Assembly: GCA_021234155.1 (NCBI GenBank)
Contig: JAJEKV010000001.1
Location: forward strand, 30,704,177 to 30,768,176
From: Isoetes taiwanensis
Taxonomy: Eukaryota > Streptophyta > Lycopodiopsida > Isoetales > Isoetaceae
DNA: 64,000 nt
Direction of reading: 5' to 3'
The notes under the pieces were generated by a model, which saw only the letters and a list, made by a program, of their open reading frames with translations, ran no database searches and had not been told where the DNA came from. Positions 59,172-64,000 of the stretch are shown piece after piece. Position 1 is the first letter of the stretch. Every line of letters begins with the position of its first letter. The position numbers and the translations under genes were made by a program.

Positions 59172-60502
59172 TTCCCCGCCCATCCCTTCAAGCAGCCTTG
59201 GGTGATGTTCCCAACATCGCCAAGTACTTAACTAACAAGGCGCAGAGGCTACCAGACTACATGGTCTTGACAGCCAACAGGACCAAGTATTTCTCTTACA
59301 CTGCCGCCTTAGCAATTTTCCTATCCCACCGTGCCGAAAACCCATTGGGGGCAACCTCTATTCCTCTGATGGAGGTGGACCCCATAGCAGCCCAAGCAGA
59401 AGAGCAGATGCTTTTGCAGTATCAGCAGGAGCAAGAAGGAAGAGAAGAAGAAGAGGAGTCGGACGACGAGGAGTACACGGAGCTCGACTCAGACGAAGAA
59501 CGGCGCCAAGCGGAGCAGGAGCTGATCAACTTCGAGCAGAGCCGTGTAACATCGAGTTGCTCCCCCACTTGGGCTAGGCATCACAAGCCTAGCCCCTATC
59601 ATCATCAACGGAGAGGAGTATCTACTCCTCAGCGATATCCAGAACCTTCCCGAATGCAGGGAGAGGGAGCTCAGATTAGATGAACTGCTCCACCAACTGC
59701 GGCAGACCGACATGGACGACTTCATCGTCCAGGGAGCCTCGGACTTTCCGCTTCAAGTGAGGGAAGCCTTAGCCGATACCTACACAGGGGAGTCGACTTC
59801 CGACATCCAGGCCTACAGCAGCATCAGGCAAATGATGGAGGAGCAAGAGCTGCCAACGGAGGAGGAGTTCCTCGCCCTCCAGGAACAGATGGGGATTCGT
59901 GGGAAGACCACGAGCATTTTAATGCCGAGGCCTTCGACACCACCTCCATCAAGAGGAGCAGGAATCGACCTCAGGCGAGTCGACTCCACAATTGAAGACT
60001 ACCGGGAGCTCACCGAGATAGAAGTCGACGAATACGCCGGACGGCATAGAGCAGGAGGCCAAACAAGTGGAGAATCATCGCGACGCTGACAAACCAGCAG
60101 GATCCACGAGGTACTACCCGCCGGCTGCCGCTAGATGGGAGAATAGCGGTGATACAACCGCAAGTTCAGCCCCCGAGGAGGTGAAGAAGGAGTGTTCATG
60201 CTGATTGCACTCTCGGGCTTGGCGGGCATGCTCTCGGATAGCGGCAAGCGTCGACTATCTTTGTCCTAGTCAAAGAGAGCAATGGCACTTGACCTCTTCG
60301 ACTTCGCCATACCTCATCGACGGCAGCGAGATTGGCGGCGGACCGGCGCCCTACAACCGAACGCAGGGTGGAAGAGCTGGCGAGAGCCTTGCAGGGCGGC
60401 TCGTCAGCAAGCGTCATCAGGAACTTGGGTCATTCGGTAGGAACGGCCCAAGTTAAGAAGTTCCTTGAGGACAACCCGTCTTACCGGCGATTTCAAGACT
60501 AG
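58965..60502 (+). pseudogene. Extra ORF2 of the H3 retrotransposon, unknown family, copy B
   Basis: ATG 58965 starts MATADFGRWYSASAHAAEA, and a frame change follows within 60 bp. Blocks shared with copy A are PSLVQVPPCIGYF, KYFSYTAALAIFLSHRAE, EERRQAEQELINFE, PPLGLGITSLAPIII (another frame), ELPTEEEFLALQEQMG and the C-terminal GTAQVKKFLEDNPSYRRF ending near 60502. Frame changes occur near 59550, 60085 and 60300. Because both copies keep the blocks over about 600 codons, the ORF was under selection in the family. Confidence 0.72.
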
Positions 60503-60673
60503 TTACACTCTTGATCCCGGAGACTTTTGTACTAAAATATTATATAAATATATGAATATAATTTCGTTGCACTTTAAATGTTTTGTTGATATACTTTGTC
60601 CGAAAACTATGCCAACAAACCACATATAATGCAAAAGAATAAGTAAAACTAACCGTATAGCAATGAATGATTT

Positions 60674-61961
60674 GTGTATGCAGTTAGAGGCCTAGGCTCA
60701 GGAGAACGACAACGCCAAGACCTTAGGGAAGAACAGAGTCTGCCCAGGCCACCTCCGGCAAGGAACCTGCTTGAGGAATTTGGACCCATGACCCCAGAAG
60801 AGGAAATATCCCAGATGAGGACGGACCTTGAGCAGATAAAGGCCTTGGCGGCAGCAAAGCGTGAGCAGGGTTGATGGGCAACTTCGGTTGCCACAAGCAT
60901 CAGCTCGGAGAGCAGGAAGGGCCAAGAAGAGGAGCAAGAGAAGGAGATCCTCCAGCCCGGAATCTTCCGACTCAAGCTCAGATTCAGACTCCGACTCCGA
61001 GGAAGAAGAAGAGCAGGCCCAAGACCGAACAGATGGAAGGCAAGGGAACGCTGTAGATAGAAGGCAGAGAGACACCCCAGATGGACGACAAAGAGACACA
61101 AGAGCCTCTGACTACCAGAAGAAGGTGGACTCTGCATTAGGAAATGTCCGAAAGACAGAAGTCTCGGCGGTTCGGGCGAGAACAGGTCAGGAATGGAGGC
61201 GGAGGCTTGGCTCGACGAGATGAGCGAATATGGCAACGCTTATGGTATGAAGGATAAGGATAAAGGCAGGGTGGCAACAGCCAACCTGAAAGGAGCAGCA
61301 CGCATATGGTGGAAGGGGTATGCAAAGGCCCATGACTTGAGCAGGGATGCTTGCAGGTTCAAGAAGTTTTCTAAAGCCTTCAAGCGCCATTACGTCCCAA
61401 GAGAGCACAAGTCCAAAGATGATGCAAAGAAAGTTCTATAGGCTCCAACAGGGAAACAAATCAGTCCAGAAATATACAGAGGAATTCATGAGGCTGAGGC
61501 TGTATGTGCCAAAGTTGGGGGAGAAGCATGCAGTAGAAAGCTATATTGAGGGGCTGAATGAGGAGATCCGCAAGCTTGTGAGGGCAATAAACCCTAAGAC
61601 AATGTCAGAAGCGGAGTCCAAGGCAATAAGCTTGCAAGGAACAGGACCTCAGAATAGCGGGCAGAGGCAGCAGTATCATCAGGACAAAGGCAAGGCAACA
61701 GGGAGTTATAGCCCCAGGGCAGCCAGCCCAGGTCCAGCTAGAGCCCCATATGGTGGCAATCAGGGGAAGCAGCAGGAGAAAAAGGAAGTGTCCTTCAAGG
61801 ACAAACAAGAGGGGTCAAACTACTCCAAAGCAGTGCGATCCTTTTTGCAGGCCATGCCCAAGGAGAAGAGACAGGAGTGCATAGAAAAGCAGCTTTGCTT
61901 CAGGTGCTTCCAGCCAGGCCATAGGAATGAACCGCCCCTACGCCATGAGTGCTGGCCTTAG
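60674..61961 (+). pseudogene. Ty3 gag, copy B, broken
   Basis: The N-terminal segment starts at 60674 and carries PARNLLEEFGPMTPEEEISQ. The SR-acidic segment follows (KKRSKRRRSSSPESSDSSS). The capsid block ARIWWKGYAKAHDLSRDACR lies near 61290-61345, then QKYTEEFMRLRLYVPKLG near 61470. The knuckle CFRCFQPGH near 61895-61925 lacks its last Cys because of an indel. Three frame changes occur. Confidence 0.88.
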
Positions 61962-62532
61962 CGAGTTGGGAGATTGGGACATCCTGTCGACGGCGACGGC
62001 GAGGAAGCCCCGCGACTACATCCGGGGTGAGTGTCATATCTTTGCCGCAATAGATACAGAACAAGCAGAGAGCCAGTATAAAGTAATTTCCACAGTAGGG
62101 AAGGCCAAGGCCAAGTCCTTCATAGTCTTGATAGACTCAGGAAGTAGCCATAACTTTGCATCCCCCAGAATGGTTCAAATGTTGAAGTTGAAACCACTAA
62201 AGTCAAAGCCAAGGCCCGTTGTCTTAGCAAGTGGAGCAGTAAGGCAGACGGCAGGCAAGAGAATTAGCCGACATTGACTTGCGGGGATTAACATCCGGAT
62301 GGGGGCGAAGTAATGGGCATTGGCAAAATGCGACTTGATCATAGGAATGGAGTACCTTGGACCAGCAGGGGCCATTATTGATTGTGGAAAGCGGAAGGTG
62401 ACCTTCCCAACACCCGACGGCAAGATCATTGAGATCACAGGTAAAGAAGTTGTTCCCATCATGCAGTGTATGTCTTCTAAGCGGCTGTTCAAGTGCATCA
62501 AGAGCGGCGGTGGCATACATCTTCAAGCTTGA
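61962..62532 (+). pseudogene. Ty3 aspartic protease, copy B, broken
   Basis: ECHIFAAIDTEQAESQYKV leads to the active site VLIDSGSSHNFASP near 62125-62165. After a frame change near 62275 the block CDLIIGMEYLGPAGAIIDCG follows (62326-62390). It matches copy A's left-edge protease. Confidence 0.88.
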
Positions 62533-62779
62533 GATTAGTGAGCGAATCGGAAGAAAGCAAAGAAGACAAGGTGCTCGGCAAGTTGCGAAGCAAATAGCTA
62601 AGCTGATCACGGAGTTCCATGATCTCTTTCGGATGAGATCAAGCGGCTTCCTCCTTATAGGAGTCGAGTGTGAGATAGCTTTTCGAACCGGGGAACAAAG
62701 CCGACAAGCAAGGCTCCATACGAGAATGGCGACACGAGGAGTTTGCCCGGAGTGAAGAAGCAATTACGGGGAGTTGCTT

Positions 62780-64000
62780 TCGACCTAGGCTTCATTAGAC
62801 CTAGTGTCTCGCCATTTGGTGCGCCCATTCTCTTTGTAAAGAAGAAGGATGGCAGTTTAAGGATGTGCATAGACTATAGAACAAGCACACCATTAAGAAC
62901 AAGTACGCGCTCCACAGATTAGACGACTTGATGGATCAACTCCAAGGTGCAAAGGTCTTCTCCAAAATCGACTTAAGGTCAGGCTATCATCAGATCAGGA
63001 TAAAGGAAGAAGATATACATAAGACCGCCTTCAGAACGCGGTATGGGCATTATGAGTTCACGGTAATGCCTTTCGGCTTATCGAATGCCCCCGCGACGTT
63101 CATGAGGCTCATGAACGACATCTTCAGGGAGTTTTTAGACACCTTTGTGATTGTATTCTTTGATGACATTTTGGTGTATAGCAGATCCCTTGAAGAGCAC
63201 GTACAACACTTAAGGAGAGTGCTAGAGAAGTTGAAGAGGCACCAGTTGTACGCCAAGTTGTCGAAGTGTCACTTCGCAACAGAGAAGGTGGAATACCTTG
63301 GTCATGTGATCTCAGCAGAGGGAATCTCGACGGATCCTGCCAAGATTGAAGCCGTCATTCAGTGGCCGGCACCGAAGAATGTGCATGAAGTCAGAAGTTT
63401 TCTCGGCCTAGCAGGGTACTACAGGAAGTTCGTGAAGAACTTTGCTAAGATAGCGGCCCCGCTAAGAGACTTGACGAGGGCAGAGAAAGTGAAAGACTGG
63501 GTAGAGCATTGGCACAAGAAAGCCCAAGCAGGGTTTGAATTGTTGAAGGAAGCTTTAACAACCGCCCCAGTCCTAACCCTGCCGGACCCAGAGAAAGATA
63601 AGCTTGTAGCAACAGACGCGAGTAAGATAGCTACAGGCGCAGTGCTCATGCAAGAAGAGCGTGTGGTAGCGTACGACTCCAGGAAGATGAACGACGCCGA
63701 AACGCGCTACCCCACCCACGATCAGGAATTGCTTGGGGTTGTCAGGGCATTAAGAATTTGGAGACATTATCTCTTGGGAAGAAAGTTCCAATTGGATACC
63801 GACCATCAGAGCCTCCAGTATGTATTCACGCAACCACACCTTAATCTAAGGCAGCGGAGGTGGATGGAGTTCCTCGAGGAGTATGATTTTGATATAGTTT
63901 ACAAGCCAGGGAAGCTCAATGTGGTAGCAGATGCGCTTTCAAGGCATCCCCTGACAACTAGAGTGCATTGCAATGCAATTTCGACGCTCTCCAGCGACTT
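62780..64000 (+). pseudogene. Ty3 reverse transcriptase and RNase H, copy B, runs off the edge
   Basis: [19 protein letters not shown] and [11 protein letters not shown] precede a small deletion at 62880, where the ALNKHT-type block loses bases. The frame from 62880 to the edge is open and includes [35 protein letters not shown], the active site FFDDILVYS near 63160, [23 protein letters not shown], and RNase H with [13 protein letters not shown] near 63610 and [11 protein letters not shown] near 63795. These are standard Ty3 blocks and give the family its assignment. Integrase should follow beyond the window. Confidence 0.92.

Larger units (their letters stand above)
55255..64000 (+). mobile_element. 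H3-carrying Ty3-type LTR retrotransposon, copy B (to window edge)
   Basis: The order is LTR (55255-56956), primer site (56958-56969), two structured repeats, an H3-tail ORF (57624), a large inverted repeat, extra ORF2 (58965), gag (60674), protease (61960), and RT-RNase H (62770 to edge). The 5 bases before the LTR are GTGCT; the partner duplication lies beyond the window. It has the same order as copy A. It is inactive, with many frame breaks. Confidence 0.9.

Overview
This window is repeat-dense nuclear DNA from a land plant. The evidence is plant-type Ty3 and Copia LTR retrotransposons primed by initiator tRNA-Met, PIF/Harbinger DNA transposons, long (CT)n tracts, GT-AG introns of about 60 bp and plant-style FCP1-like and Ulp1 genes. 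The species cannot be fixed from the sequence; a large, repeat-rich genome (fern, lycophyte, bryophyte or gymnosperm) would fit. I see no secure host housekeeping gene. Almost every coding stretch belongs to, or was carried by, a mobile element.

Both ends hold copies of one Ty3-type LTR retrotransposon family: copy A (minus strand, 1-7990) and copy B (plus strand, 55255 to the right edge). Solo LTRs of the same family lie at 28310-40316 and 45743-47904. The family is unusual. Between the primer-binding site and gag it carries two extra ORFs. The first begins with the histone H3 tail (MARTKQTAR in copy A, MARTKAVARK in copy B) and in copy A ends in an H3 histone fold, with a long charged linker between. 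The second is a conserved protein of about 600 residues that I cannot place. Pairs of structured 67-70 bp inverted repeats, spaced 202-213 bp apart, precede these ORFs. Both copies are broken by stops and frameshifts. This H3-carrying element is the strongest candidate for an undescribed system.

From 12.5 to 41 kb the window is a chain of mobile elements joined by (CT)n tracts, always CT on the plus strand: CT, LINE-1 copy, CT, Harbinger A, CT, LINE-2 copy, short CT, tRNA-derived SINE, CT, Harbinger B, CT. Both LINEs have an ORF1 (coiled coil and RRM-like) separated from ORF2 (endonuclease, reverse transcriptase, zinc motif) by one in-frame UAG, with no ATG before the first endonuclease motif; this predicts stop-codon readthrough. 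LINE-2 is intact. Harbinger A has a decayed transposase and a Myb-like ORF2 split by a 5'-truncated L1-type LINE. Harbinger B is split by a solo LTR of the H3 family, which is itself split by a complete Ty3 element of another family (28578-38935, target duplication CTAGG).

The rest comprises an interrupted Copia element and a foldback element (8-12 kb); a poorly coding stretch (41-50 kb) with an A-tract, an internal duplication, a solo LTR holding a LINE fragment and a perfect 14-bp-arm palindrome; and a gene cluster at 49.4-55.25 kb with a RING finger, a decayed FCP1-like phosphatase and a well-preserved Ulp1 protease, probably transposon cargo or degraded host genes. Copy B of the H3 element inserted into the last gene of that cluster. 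No CRISPR array, rRNA or functional tRNA gene is present.
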